A DNA stretch of 64,000 bases from assembly GCA_033032865.1 (NCBI GenBank), contig JAWHQI010000013.1, positions 2,046,001 to 2,110,000 on the forward strand. The letters are read 5' to 3'. The DNA is from Dactylorhiza incarnata. Its lineage: Eukaryota > Streptophyta > Magnoliopsida > Asparagales > Orchidaceae. A program made the translations under genes and the position numbers. Below the pieces are notes generated by a model, which did no database searches, was not told the origin of the DNA, and worked only from the letters and a program-made list of their open reading frames with translations. How positions within the stretch are numbered: position 1 is the first letter of the stretch; the number at the start of each line of letters is the position of its first letter. Below, one piece after another: positions 31,661 to 43,406 of this stretch.

Positions 31661-32996
31661 ACGCATGTGTTTTCGTTGAGTTCTTGTGTTTGAATCTCGT
31701 GTCCCCTCGGGTGTACTTGGATGATTGCCAGTGACCCTTCGGTGCTCCTGACCTCAAATCCCTCTCGTTTGAACCTCTTTTACTCGTTGTGGTCTGTTAA
31801 CATTTGAGTTACTCTTATGATTCATATTGATCGATGTGTACTTCGTCTCGACCCTATTTCTTAGGGCCTTCCAGTGATTATCCTTTCGGGTAGCGTCCCG
31901 TGTTTAATTAAAATTTAAGTAATAAGAACTACTGTCTTTAGCCTTACACAGTAGTTGTGTTTGGGGGACAGTGGGGGAAATGTTATAGCCTTGCACGGTA
32001 GTCGTGTTTGGGTGGTTGGGTCTAGTGGTACCCCCACCTGGTTTTAGGCTTTGGGTAGCGGAGGTAGTTAACCGCTCCCGTATGATTTGAGCTGATCAGT
32101 CTCTTTAATTGATGAAACTAAATAAATGAACGTGTTGTTCCTCTTTTGGTATTTAGTGCACTTGATGCTTGTTGACTCTTTGTTTAGAGCTCTCTTTCGG
32201 TAAATTTGGCTTGGGTTGGTACCCCTTATGCCTGGCTTGTTTCTCTGCTAGTTTTCTGCCACTTGTAATTCCTTGCTGAGGCGTTCTTTGTTTTATTGAA
32301 TGCCTCAGGTTCAGAGCCGTAACGGCTAGTGGTGTAGCCTGAAGTTCAGAGTTTTAGTAGCTGTTCACCCCGCTGCTGCGAGGTAATTGTTTTTAGTTAC
32401 TTCTTGTGCTCAGACATACTAGTTGGTGCCAATGGGTTAGTGTCATGTTGTTGGCGCCCATTGTGCCCCTTTTTATACTTTATAGTTTATTTGCCAGATT
32501 ATGCCACTACTTTTAAGATCTTGTGTATCTTACCCTCTGGGAATGATTTATGTTAGGCGCACTATAGTTATAAAATGGTTTTTCTTCATCGTCATTGCAT
32601 TCTTTCTAACTGAAACCCTTAACCTTAAAGTCGCCTAAAAGTATTTTCTACTCTTACAATACGCCTAGTTATGTGCATATCATTTACTTCATGCTCCGTT
32701 GTTTGCATACATGTAGGACTTTAAGTAAACTAAATCAAGTACTTTCCGCTGCAACTAAATATACTTTCTCGGTGGACTAGTTGATCCACGAACTGAGAGA
32801 CACAGTTCTTACCTCAAAACCCTTAATAAATCATTTCAAATGATGACTTATCATATGATCATGTTTTGTTTAGTTGAGTAATAGGTTTCCGCCTGAGCGT
32901 CTATAGTTGTCTCCTGTATGACGTGGCATCATGACGTGTATTTTCTCTTACTCTGATATCCTTAAATTCAGCGAAAATGCGGGTTGTTACAGGTAT

Positions 32997-33060
32997 CTTC
33001 TCTCGACGCCAGGTATCCTTTCTTGACGCCAGGTAACTTCTCTTGATGCCTGATAACCTC
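32997..33060 (-). repeat. 20-bp tandem units with TCGACGCCAGGTA (right of solo LTR)
   Basis: Successive units TCGACGCCAGGTATC, TTGACGCCAGGTAAC and TTGATGCCTGATAAC continue the tract at 30120-30194 in phase across the solo LTR. Confidence 0.75.
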
Positions 33061-33134
33061 TCCACTCACCTTTTAGGACTCAATCATTATTTTCATTTAT
33101 TTATTTCAGGACAACTTTAATCCATTTTTAGCAT

Positions 33135-34257
33135 TCCTAATTCAATTTTAAAGTTATTGAATTTTGTTTCATCCAAGGGTTTAGTAAATATATCAGCAAC
33201 TTGTTTGTCAGTGGAGACATATTCAATTGTGATATCTCTATTTTCTACATGTTCTCTAATGAAATGATATCTAATTTCTATGTGCTTAGTTCTGCTATGT
33301 GATACAGGATTATTAGTTATAGCAATAGCACTAGTTGAATCACAATAGAGGAGATTTACTTAGCTGAACTTTATAGTCTTGGAGTTGCTGTTGAATCCAT
33401 AGTAGCTGAGCACAACAGTTTCCAGCTGAGATGTACTCAGATTCTGCTGTAGAAATAGCCACACTGGTCTGCTTCCTGCTACTCCAAGATATTCGTCTTT
33501 TGCCAAGGAATTGACATGTGCCTGATGTACTTTTTCTGTCCTCCTTGCATCCTGCAAAATCAGCATCTAAAAAACCAATTAGTTCAAAGTCATTGCTTCT
33601 AGGATACCAAAGGCCATGATTAAGAGTGCACTTCAGATATCTCAGGATTCTTTTGACAGCAGTGTACTGAGATTCTTTAGGGTTCACTTGATATCTAGCA
33701 CACACACATGTTGAGAACATAATGTAAGGCCTGCTAGCAATTAGGTAGAGCAATGAGCCAATGATGCCTCTGTACAAGGTTTCATCAATAGGTTTCCCTT
33801 TGTCATCCTTGTCCAGTGACATATTTGCTGCCATTGGTGTCTTCATGACAGTGGAATTTTCCATTCCAAACTTCTTGATAATCTCTTTTGTGTACTTGGT
33901 CTGAGAAATGAAAATTCCTTCCTCAGACTGTTTCACTTGGAGTCCTAAGAAGTATTTAAGCTCACTCAAGCTGCTCATTTCAAATTTTCCTTGCATAAGG
34001 TTTGTAAACCTTTTGCAAAGGCTCTTATCAGTTGAGCCAAAGATTATATCATCTACATATATTTGTACTAGAATAATGTGACCTTTAACTATCCTAAGAA
34101 ACAATATCTTGTCTATCTTTCCTCTTGAGAATTTGTTCTCAATGAGAAATCTAGTTAATGTCTCATACCAGGCTCTAGGTGCCTGTTTCAGACCATACAA
34201 TGCTTTTAATAATAGATAGACATGATTTGGATGAGTAGAGTCAATAAAACCTGGGGG
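33135..34257 (-). pseudogene. Copia C reverse transcriptase palm and RNase H
   Basis: Minus strand: [14 protein letters not shown], catalytic QIYVDDIIFGSTD, SSLSELKYFLGLQVKQ, YADADFAG-like FLDADFAGCKEDRKSTSG, STAESEYISAGNCCAQLLW. The C-terminal RNase H part (KHIEIRYHFIREHVE, VADIFTKPLDE) continues in a shifted frame to about 33135 after an indel near 33340. It directly follows the TAA at 34258-34260, in frame with the upstream piece. Confidence 0.9.
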
Positions 34258-35441
34258 TTATTCAACATATACTTCCTCCAATATTATTCCATTAAGGAAT
34301 GCTGACTTTACATCCATTTGATAAACTATGAATCCAGTGTGTGTTGCAAATGCCAGGAATAATCTGATTGCCTCCAATCTTGCCACAGGAGCAAACACTT
34401 GATCAAAATTTATGCCTTCCTCCTGTCTATATCCTTTGGCAACCAACCTTGCTTTGTTTTTGATAATCACACCATTTTCATCCAGCTTATTCCTAAATAC
34501 CCATTTGGTCCCTATGACTTTGTGTTTCTTTGGTCTTGGAACCAATATCCAGACTTTGCACCTTTCAAATTGATTTAGCTCTTCTTGCATAGCTAATATC
34601 CATGAAGTGTCCTTATTGGCTTCATCAAACTTCTTAGGCTCTATTTTGGATAGAAAGCTGTGATGCAAGGCCTCATGTATTGAGTTTCCTCTTCTAGTTT
34701 GCACACCATCAGTTGGATTTCCTATGATCTGTTCTTTGGGATGATCCTTCAGATGTTTGGTTGCATTCCTCCACCTTTCATTTTCCCTTAGAGATTCTGG
34801 TGCATCTGCTTGAGTAGGTTCTTCTAGAGGTTCTGGATGTGGCGGTTCTTCAACAACAATAAGTTCTTCATAATTGTCTTCTGCTTGAGGTTCATCCTCT
34901 CTAGTTACAATTATGGTTTCATTAGTTTCTTCATTATCCTCATTGTGCTGTTCATTGATATTCATCTCCATCAATTCCTGTGTAGAGCCTGCACAACTTG
35001 ATAAACTTCCCAGATCCTTATAAATAAGGCTGGTTTCATCAAATACAACATGAATAGATTCTTCTATCCTATTTGACCTTTTGTTGAAAATTCTATAGGC
35101 TCTACTTTGAGAGCTATACCCAACAAAAATTGCCTCATGTGCTTTTTCAACAAATTTAGTGAGATGGTGCTTTCCATTATTTAATACAAAGCATTTACTA
35201 CCAAATATTTTGAAATAGGATAAAGTGGGTTTTCTACCTTTCAACAACTCATATAGGGTCTTATCCAGTCTTTTGTTAATAAGAGCCCTATTCTGCACAT
35301 GGCATGCTGTGTTTACAGCTTCAGCCCAGAAAAACTCAGGAAGAGAAGAGTCACTTAGCATACTCCTACTAGCTTCAATAAGGGTTCTATTCTTCTCTCA
35401 GCAATTCCATTTTGTTGGGGAGTTCTAGGAGATGAGAACTC
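34258..35441 (-). pseudogene. Copia C integrase C-terminus and RT N-terminal half
   Basis: Minus strand: [34 protein letters not shown], a long acidic Glu/Pro linker, then the RT start ([58 protein letters not shown]). It ends at VYVE followed by TAA where relatives have Gln. The link to the upstream piece is broken near 35390-35442 (stop plus frameshift around [13 protein letters not shown], which holds the third catalytic residue of integrase). Confidence 0.9.
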
Positions 35442-36350
35442 TCATGAAATGCCTAGATTTTCACAAAATTTGGTCATTGCACCTGACTGAAATTCAGTCC
35501 CATGATCACTTCTAATTTTGGCTACATGATTTCCTATTTCATTGATGATTTGCCTAACAAAACTGGTAAATATTTCTAAAGTGTCTGACTTATGTTTAAG
35601 GAAGAATACCCATGTGAATCTGGAATAATCATCAACAATTACAAGGGTGTACGACTTTCCTCCTAAGCAATAGATTGACATTGGTCCAAATAGATCCATG
35701 TGAAGTAGGTATAGACATCTAATGGAATCCTTCTCACCTATTGGTTTGAAGGATGACTTGGTCTGCTTACCCATTTGACAAGCATGGCATGGACCCTCAC
35801 GCACACACTTCCACTTAGGCCCAGCTCTCACTAGGTCTTTTGAAATAAGCTTATTTATAGTCTTATAGTTTATGTGGGCTAACCTTTTATGCCATTGAAC
35901 ACTACTAGAAACTTTATTCTCTGCTACTAAGCATATGGAATTAACTTGATCAGAACATATAAAGTTTAGGCAGTAAATGTTGCCACTCCTAGTGCCTGAG
36001 AGAATTATCTCATTCTCTTTCTTAATCAGGCACTCATCCTTGTGGAATGAAATGTCATACCCAATATCACACAATTGACTTATGTTGATGAGATTGTGTT
36101 GCAATCCATCAACATGAGCAACTTTGGTGATGGTGACAATTCCATTTGTGATTTTACCATAACCTTTAGTTTTACCTTTTTTAGACCCTCCAAAGATAAC
36201 CTTTGGTCCATTCTTCACAGGAGTGTAATCATTCAGCAGACTTTTTGTTCCTGTCATGTGCATAGAGCACCCACTATCCAAGTACCAGATAGGAAGTTGA
36301 TTGGTCTTTGGACAACCCTGCAAGAAGAAATTACCTTTTCTTAGGAGCCC
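35442..36350 (-). pseudogene. Copia C protease and integrase core
   Basis: Minus strand: WYLDSGCSMHMTG (protease active site), GLQHNLINISQL, the HHCC part (WHKRLAHINYK, CHACQMGKQTKSSF), LLHMDLFGP and KIRSDHGTEF (first two integrase acidic residues). It is open from about 36350 to the TGA at 35442. The protease frame is +1 relative to the preceding gag ORF that ends KKR-stop at 36331; the same relation holds in element A. Confidence 0.92.
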
Positions 36351-38730
36351 ACACCAAGTTGGGTCCTAGAACCTTGTTAGTATGAGCTGGAACATTTAGT
36401 TGTTGAATAATCCTTGGTGCTGTGAGAGTTGCCATAGGTCTGAGTACTGGTCTCCCATAGTTGAATCTTGGAACAGTTGGATTGAACCAACAGTCAAGAG
36501 CAAAATGTCCTACCCTTCCACAGCACCAGCATTCATATCTGTTATATCTCCTTGGAGGTCTTCTCACTTCTGTATGTTGACTCATATTTTGCTTAATTGC
36601 CTTATTCAAAGGAGCTATGTAAGTTGTTTTAGTAAATTTTACTGGTTCGGTTTTCTTGTCAGCAGTGGTTTTCACTTCAGGTCTTAGTTCCTCTGTTTTG
36701 AATTTAGTGTTTGCTTTAAATACAAAGGAGTCATGATGAGTTAATACTTTTTCTTTGCATAGTGATTTGGCATCATTGTTACTTGGTTGAATTGAATCAT
36801 ATTTGCTATTAGAACACTCACCCTTATAAAACTTATGCGCACATTTTTGATCATGCTTATTTGTGATAGGCATGGCTTTGTTGAATTTTATAGGTTGCAT
36901 AGGTGCCTTGCCATTACTTTTAGGGTTATTATCTGCCTTCCTATCATATCCTATGCCAGATCTGTATTGTGCAGAAAATGTGTCTATTATGGGAAGGATA
37001 GTTTGTGGTTTTGAGAACTTTGCTACAAGCTTCCTTTCTGCTAGGAGTTTTGCTTCAAGTTCTTTATTAACTTCTCCTTAGTGCATAAAGTCTGTATGTG
37101 AATAATAGACATGATTTTTAGTTTGCTCAGTTCTTTGCTTGTCTTATTCAGCCTCTCAGCTGCCTCAGAGTTTTGGGAATTAGTTTGCTATAATTCAGAT
37201 ATTTCTTTTTGTAACCTTTTATTATGCCTTTTGCTCTTTTTAAGTGCTTTGAGAAGTAATTGATATTTTTCAATAATTTCATCTTCATGAAAGTTAGACT
37301 GTGAGTCATTTTCATCAGAAGAGAATGAATCAATTTCAGATTCAGAATCAGAATTAGATAAAGGAGTTTCATCAAGTACCTTTACATTAGTAGTTGTCTC
37401 CTTATCCTCTTCATCACTCAGTGCCATGAGTCCTACATTTTCTTCTTCATCCTCTTCACTATCAGACCTTGATAGTGGGGCTCTTATCATAGATCTATGA
37501 TTTAGAATGTCTTCACTTTCATTGGCACCCATCAGAGCTATGAGTGCCTCCTCACTATCTGAGTTTGATGATTGAGATTCACTGTCACTAAGAGTGACTT
37601 TGCCTTTCTTGGCTATTAGACTCTTCTCATGTCTCTTGTCAGATTTGTGCCTCCTTTTATCAGATTTCTTGTTGTTCTTTCTCTTTGAAGGACAATCAGC
37701 AATCATGTGTCCTTATTTCCTGCAACCAAAACACACAATTTCTTCTGAATTAAATTTATTGTGTTTAGAGTTGTACCTGTCCTTCTTGGAGTCTTGTTTG
37801 AATCCCTCTGAAGAATTGGAGTGCTTCATAGATCTGGATGACTGAGAGGGTCTAGTTTTCCAGTGTTGTTTTCTTCTTAACATCCTTTTCAGTTGTTTGG
37901 TGAAGAGTGCCAGTTCACCATCTGATATTTAAGAATCAGAATTACTGGTTTCTGATTCTTCTGATTCAGATGGTATCCTGGGGGATAATGACATTCTTTC
38001 TTTGCTTTTCTTGGAACTTTCTGCTTTCAGAGAAATAGGATTTTCCCTGCTGTATCATTCCTCAGCTTTTCTGGTATTCAGATGAAGTTCATGGGACAAG
38101 AGTTTCCCATATAAATTCTGTGGCTGAATATTTCCCAGATTTCCCATTTCCCTGATTGCACAGATTTTGATAACCCATTATTTGTTCAGTGATCTTAAGA
38201 ATTTATCATTCAGCTCATAATCTGTGAAAGTTCTTCCATAAGTTTCTAGACCATTTACAATTTTGAAGAATTTTTCATAGCAGACTGCTATTGAGTCTTT
38301 CTTGTCTTGTCTGAAAGCTTCATATTGCTGATTTAGAAAAGACTTCTTGTCATCTCTGACTTCTTCAGTCCCTTCCATATAGACAATGAGAGATTCCCAC
38401 ATTTCTTTGGCAGTTTTGCAATGAACTAAGTTTTGGAAGGTTGAGTCCTCAATAGCACTAACAATGATGTTCTGAGCTCTCTTATCCATGGAGGCCAGAA
38501 TCACTTCATCTTTGGTCATCTCAGAATAAGTTTTAGGAGTCTTGATACTTCCATCTGTAAATGAAACCTTCATAGGAACAAAAGGTCCCTCTAGAACAGT
38601 TATGTATATCCTAGGATCAGAGGCTTCAATGAAAAGTCTGACCCTTTTCCTTCCAAATCCCAAAGTTTTCTTTTCTGCAAATTGGTAGCTTCATAGATGT
38701 GAATTCTTTGTTTCCTTCTGTATTAGCCAT
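36331..38730 (-). pseudogene. Copia C gag
   Basis: The ATG at 38730 (MANTEGNKEF) opens a gag with LFIEASDPRIYITVLEG, AKEMWESL and ETYGRTFTDYELNDKFL, the retrotransposon gag core. Zinc knuckle 1 (about 37740-37700) reads CFGCRK, then a stop, then GHMIADC. A Ser/Asp/Glu-rich region follows (37600-37260), then a Lys-rich coiled coil. Zinc knuckle 2, CWCCGRVGHFALDC, is intact near 36530-36490. At least three frameshifts (near 38650, 38170 and 37190) and several stops make it non-functional. Confidence 0.88.
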
Positions 38731-38798
38731 CACGACTTAAGAAATCTACCCTTAGAAGATCTTGTTCAGGCTGTTAAACCTTTTCTTGAACAACCTCG

Positions 38799-38811
38799 CT
38801 CCGATACCACT
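38799..38811 (-). other. primer-binding site of Copia C
   Basis: The minus strand gives TGGTATCGGAGC directly next to the LTR end at 38812. It is an initiator-Met tRNA complement with one change from the common form. Confidence 0.9.
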
Positions 38812-40368
38812 TGAAAGACTTTAATTAAGGGTAGCTAATCACCTAGAGGGGAGGGGGGGGGGGTGAATAGGTTATTTGAAAAACTATTGCAGTTATTAAT
38901 TATAACCTAAAAGACTGATCAGAGCTTTCAAGAATAAGAGCACACACAAAAAAGACACACAGAATTTTATAGTGGTTCCCCTTATCTTGGGTAATCCACT
39001 TTCCCCCTTCTCCCTTCTAGCAGTGTGCCAGATAGGGTTTATATCTCCTCCAGATCTTAGACCACAAACAGGTCTTACAGCTCAGATCACAACAGATCTT
39101 ACAGACTCAGATCTCACAGATCTTACTCTGTCAGATCTCAGTAGATCTTACAAACTCAGATCTCACAGATCCTACCTCAGCCTTTATAATTAGGCTTACA
39201 GCTCAGATTCACCCCTGAATCCTACAACTCAGATCACACCTGATCTTACAACTCAGATCTTTGACAGATCCTACACTCAGATCTGACAACTCAGACCCTA
39301 CAGGGATTGATAAAGAAAATAACAATACTTTGACTCTGATTCTTCAAATTATTGAGTCTTCTTGATCTGCCTGAATGATCAGACAGAAATATTCAATAGA
39401 ACAGCAGTAGCAAATGATCTTCTTGATTCGACAGGCTGTGATGACTGTTCTTCTTCCTAGGAAGATAGATTCTTCCTTCTTAATCTTCTTCTTTCAGAAA
39501 GATGTATCAGCACCAGATTGCTGAAAGAAATCTTCAAGTTAGATCAGTTCTGAAAGAGAAGACGACTTCTTCAGATTCTTTCTCAGACTTTCCCTCAAAA
39601 TGATGGAGACGATAATGACTTTAGAAAGATAGGAGTAATCAACTGCTTAACCCATAGGTCATGCCTTCTATTTATAGCCCACCATCTCCAACATCTGTTA
39701 CGCTCCTCCATGACAGCACGACGCTAAGTCTTCAACGGTCTTTAATGGCTTCAGAGGAAACAAGGGCTCAGCTAGCTGTAGAAGAAATTTCTCAGCTCAG
39801 AGTATATGTAGAAAAGGCGCTGAGTACTGAGCATTTCTGTCGACGCTTTTTCCATTAGGTGTCGAGCGATATGTAGATACTCGACACATACTTCTTAGAC
39901 TGAAGCTCTTGACTCCTCCTTCTTAGGCGTTGAGCAATCATCAGTTATTCGACGCCTTTTATCTGTAGAAGTAGAGTAACGTACAGAGGCTCGACGCTTC
40001 TTAAATATGCCTTCATATCTAGACTCCTCTTGTTGGCGCAGAGCTAACTGAAGTTTGGTCGACACTTCTCTTTCCACGGCGTCGAGCGATATTACTTGGC
40101 TCGACGCTTCCAAACTTGGTCTCATAACTCCAGCGGCGACCTTGTCTATTAGAGCAGTAGACATGAGTCAACGCTTCTAGGTCACAGGCGTCGAGCGATG
40201 TATGATGTCTCAACGCTTGTGAACTTTGATGAATTCCTTGAGCACTTTGCCTGACCAGATCTCCTGCACATTGATTCTAGAGAGTATATCAAATACATTC
40301 AGACATATATCTTTGACTTAGGAATGGACTTCTCCAAATCTAAGACATTGTGGACAATGATCCCAACA
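38812..40368 (-). repeat. 5' LTR of Copia C
   Basis: 1557 bp, partner of 25517-27062. It begins TGAAAGACTTTAATTAAGGG and ends CCCAACA; TSD GCCTT follows. The poly-G tract is longer than in the other LTR. The TATA box (minus CTATAAATAG) is near 39676 and the dyads at 39859-40215. Short ORFs mirrored in both LTRs (for example near 39661 and 26355) are not genes. Confidence 0.93.
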
Positions 40369-40952
40369 GCCTTCTTCATGTTGTTCTCGGCAGTTCTCAA
40401 CATGCCAAGGAGCTTGGGCAGTGTCTTTTCTATTTCATTCATGTTATAGTTCAAGATGAACTGCTCATAACTATCTGGCAACGATTGCAGGATCAGATCT
40501 ATGGCCAACTCTTTGCCCAAGGTAAAACCTAGTTTTTCAAGGTTCTCTATATACCCAATCAGTTTGAGTATGTGAGTCCCTACTGAGTCTCGAGCTCTCA
40601 TTTTGCACTGAAATAATGCCTTGGATATGTCAAACCTCTCTTGCCGAGCAATCCCCTCGAACATTTTCTTGAGGTGCCTGATTATCTCATAACCACAAAT
40701 GCTCTCGTGTTCCTTCTGAAGCTCAGAGGACATGGTAGCAAGCATTAGGCATTCCACATCCAAGGTATCATCCTGATACTTCTTGTAAGCATCTCTGTCT
40801 GCTCGCGGAGCATTTTTGGTCGGCTTTGAGGGGGCTTCCCCTTCCAAGACATAGAGCTTGCGCTCTTGCCTGAGAACAATTATCAGTTTCCTATACCAGT
40901 CGAGGAAGTTCGTCCCATTGAGATTGTCTGAGAAAAATTTGCCATGGAAATT
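40369..40952 (-). pseudogene. Copia B gag, N-terminal part
   Basis: Minus strand from about 40952: NFHGKFFSDNLNGTNFLDWY, VLRQERKLYVLEGEAPSKP, ECLMLATMSSELQKEH, LGMLRTAENNMKKA. This is the Copia gag core (UBN2-like). It is a continuous frame up to the insertion point of C at 40369. The natural ATG is not visible; the sequence before NFHG is AT-rich and the N-terminus may be lost. The C-terminal half, with knuckle, is at 25304-25516 in the same frame once C is removed. Confidence 0.88.
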
Positions 40953-41796
40953 CTACAAAAAAATTGCAAAACCTTTTAGTACTACATTTCAAAATACATC
41001 TTATTTTAATAAGGACTATTATTAAAGGGCTCCCACTATTTTAATCAAATCGATAACCCTTAGTATCGATCCGGAGAGTTTATGCGAGCTACTCTCTTAG
41101 TGGACAAGACACGTATTTCACCAACACAATGAGTCTTCTTTGGCGTTTCTCTCACGATGCAGTTATTTAGGTATACAACACTTGCCAATTGTATCATTAT
41201 GCAACTCTTGTATGGTTGGTGAATAACACTTTATTCTCATCCATCATATGGTACATGCCAACCCTATGCCTCTAAGCACTCAACCTTTGAGGTCACTTAG
41301 TTATGTTGGACCCGATGTCAACAGTGGGATATCACAATTATCCGCTCGCACCCTTACCAAGATTGATTAATGCACCTTACTTTGGCAAGCCCACACTTCA
41401 TCGATCGAGGCAGGAAGAGTGTCATCCACCGGAAGTCATCCGTAAACTTAATATTTGTAAAGGGATTTTAAGATAAGCGATTAACATTTGATAATGATTA
41501 TTATTTAATCAATGTGCACACATCTTCACAAACAGACCAAGCATGACCCGGATATATTCCAGATGCACAAAACCATCAACACTTGATGATATGGATTAAA
41601 TCTGAACATTAAGAACATTTCTAAACCTTCAGATTTACATGTACAGGATGCTAGCAAAAGCAAACACCCATATAGCTGTTCACAAGCTCGTCTCTCTAGT
41701 CTTTAGTTTCACAATCTATCATAGAGACAGACGGTTACTGTGAGGGGAACAATTTCTGAAATATGGAATTAGTCGAGAACCTCCCTCTAATACTAC
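40953..41796 (-). other. 5' leader and primer-binding site of Copia B
   Basis: The minus strand immediately inside the LTR reads TAGTATTAGAGGGAGG (41795-41780), a decayed TGGTATCAGAGC-type PBS. The following 0.8 kb is non-coding leader without supported ORF. Confidence 0.65.
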
Positions 41797-43054
41797 TGCT
41801 GGGTTTTCCTTAAAGGTATACACATCAGATGTGCGCAGCGAAATATATCAAGACCAACCCAAATAGACATGTGGATCGTGCTAAAAGCATGAATCAAGAA
41901 ATTGAGGCAACAATAAAATTACCTTCTTGGGATTGAGTCGATACTCAATCAAAAGCTCCAAGAAAAGTCTTCTAGGATCCGGAATCCTATTCCAGTCCTT
42001 GCTTTGTGCTTCCTTCGGCTCCATAAATATCGGACTGCTCGTCGGAGGATTTAGTGTAGAATTGTGTCCATACCTCTATAGAAGTCCACACGAGTAAGGA
42101 GAACCCCAAGCCTCTTGTTCAACAAGAGCTAGGTCGGAGAACGAATGCCCTCTACGTCTCCAAAGATTACTAGATCTGTTAAAGGAGAGGAGGTGACTCC
42201 AAGGAATGCGGCTAGAACCGAATGGGAACACTTCCCATCGAAGTCAAGAGGCGGCATGATCTTGCGGGAACGATTCCTTTCAATCTCTAGAAGTAACGAC
42301 TAGATCCCAAAGGAATGATTCCTCTTGATCTACTGGTCGGTGAGAGACTTCACGTACGGGTAAGGGCACGCCGTCGGAAATCGCAAGTCGCCGATCGTTC
42401 GCTTCCATTCTTCTCTCGGGATCACTTCAAAGGGAGAACACTACTAAAACCTACAAGGTTTAGGCTATTTATATCCCGAGAAAAGAAAGACCACAACATC
42501 TGCTATCCGCAAACCAAGTTTAAACAGAATTCGTCGAGTGCACATGGTTCGTCGAGATCATTAGATGAATTTGTCGAGACATTCGACGATTTCGTCGAGA
42601 TCAATCGACGATTTCGTCGAGAGGCAATTCGTCGGTTAGATCTTCTTCGCCGATACCTGTCCGACGGAATGACTCTACGAATATATCCAATTCGTCGAGT
42701 CATCTCAACGAATTGACATACTTTAATGGGTCATTCGAAGGACTATTTCGTCGAGTAGATCTAATTCACCGATGAATCCCCTCGACGATATGAAATAAGT
42801 TTCGTCGAGACATTCTCGAAAACATGCCAACATGCTCCATGCAATATTCATAATACCTGTGGAGCAATTAGTCGACTCGACCTAATTAAAATAAGTCATA
42901 GGATTGGTCCTTCACTCATATCCTATATGAGTAAGGCCAACATAAACAATCTCCAACTTCTCCAATACTCTTATGTGCGACCCTATAGGCTCATATCGCA
43001 TTGGCAGTAAGACAAACTGCGTATTCCTTCCGGATCATCAAAGAAACTACAACA
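41797..43054 (-). repeat. 5' LTR of Copia B
   Basis: 1258 bp, the same length as its partner. It begins TGCTGGGTTTTCC (mutated from TGTTGGG) and ends AACTACAACA. The TATA region (minus GATATAAATAG) is at about 42475-42465 and the dyad array at 42535-42810. Confidence 0.92.
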
Positions 43055-43406
43055 ATATGTGGGTGTGTCGAATCTCTCTCGATGCAACCAATACCATACT
43101 TCAAATGATTATCGACAGGACTATGCAGGTACGTCTAATCTCACTAGTCACAACTCTAAAACTGCGTCGATTTCTTCTCGAGGCATAATTTCTGCACTGA
43201 ATCTCAAAACAAAACCTTCTATTGCTCTTATGCTTAGATGTTCTTGCTGTTCTAAATTAGGACATATTGCCAAGTATTGCTGGCATAATAATGCAACACT
43301 TCTTCACCTAAGGGGGAACAATGGAAGATCATCTCATTCTTTCAAGTCTCCATATGATGATAGAAGGAAGAGACCCCAACGTGAGAGGGTCTGTATTAAT
43401 GTTTAA
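43055..43406 (+). pseudogene. Copia A gag, C-terminal part with zinc knuckle 2
   Basis: Resumes gag after Copia B in the same frame as 19671-20016. It continues the 11-residue repeat (VSNLSRCNQYH, TSNDYRQDYAG and so on), then an intact CCHC knuckle CSCCSKLGHIAKYC at about 43240-43285, then a basic tail ending at TAA 43404-43406. The pol frame overlaps it in the +1 frame. Confidence 0.88.
43065..43184 (+). repeat. 33-bp dyad array in gag of A, right part
   Basis: Units at 43065, 43098, 43131 and 43164, spaced exactly 33 bp and in phase with 19989 once Copia B and one TSD are removed. Units 1 and 4 keep clear half-sites (GTGTCGA..TCGATGC, GCGTCGA..TCGAGGC); units 2 and 3 are decayed. Confidence 0.88.

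Larger units (their letters stand above)
30195..32991 (+). mobile_element. solo LTR of a Ty3/Gypsy-type element, 2797 bp
   Basis: TGTAACGCCCCTGATTTTCG at the start and GCGGGTTGTTACA at the end form the short TG...CA inverted ends typical of long Gypsy (chromovirus-like) LTRs. TSD GGTAT is perfect (30190-30194, 32992-32996). There is no PBS, ORF or second LTR, so this is a solo LTR left by LTR-LTR recombination. It has a TATATAAAG box at 30570 preceded by a (TTAA)n tract. Orientation is taken from the TATA box. ORFs at 30831-31527 are artefacts of the tandem repeats. Confidence 0.88.
25517..40368 (-). mobile_element. Copia element C (Sirevirus type), inserted in gag of B
   Basis: LTRs 25517-27062 and 38812-40368, TSD GCCTT exactly repeated at 25512-25516 and 40369-40373. 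On the minus strand: initiator-Met PBS (TGGTATCGGAGC), gag with two knuckles, pol, a 3' ORF with coiled coils, and a polypurine tract AGGGGGAGAT. Removing C and one TSD rejoins the B gag frame at MKKA. By eye the LTRs differ at about 43 of 1546 positions. It contains the solo LTR 30195-32991. Confidence 0.95.
20017..43054 (-). mobile_element. Copia element B (non-Sirevirus type), containing element C
   Basis: Two 1258-bp LTRs (20017-21274, 41797-43054) with TG...CA ends flank a minus-strand gag-pol. The target duplication is CTATG (20012-20016) against ATATG (43055-43059), one mismatch. Removing B joins the two halves of the 33-bp array of A in phase. Without C, B would be about 8.2 kb. The order zinc knuckle, protease, integrase, RT, RNase H is Copia. 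The protein and LTR type differ from A, C and E and resemble Tork/TAR-like lineages; the lineage is not fixed. Confidence 0.95.

Noticed and set aside
36310..36345. Mini-intron at the gag-pol junction of C (GT...AG around GTAATTTCTTCTTGCAG)
   Set aside because: 17 bases is far too short for a plant intron; the motif is likely chance.
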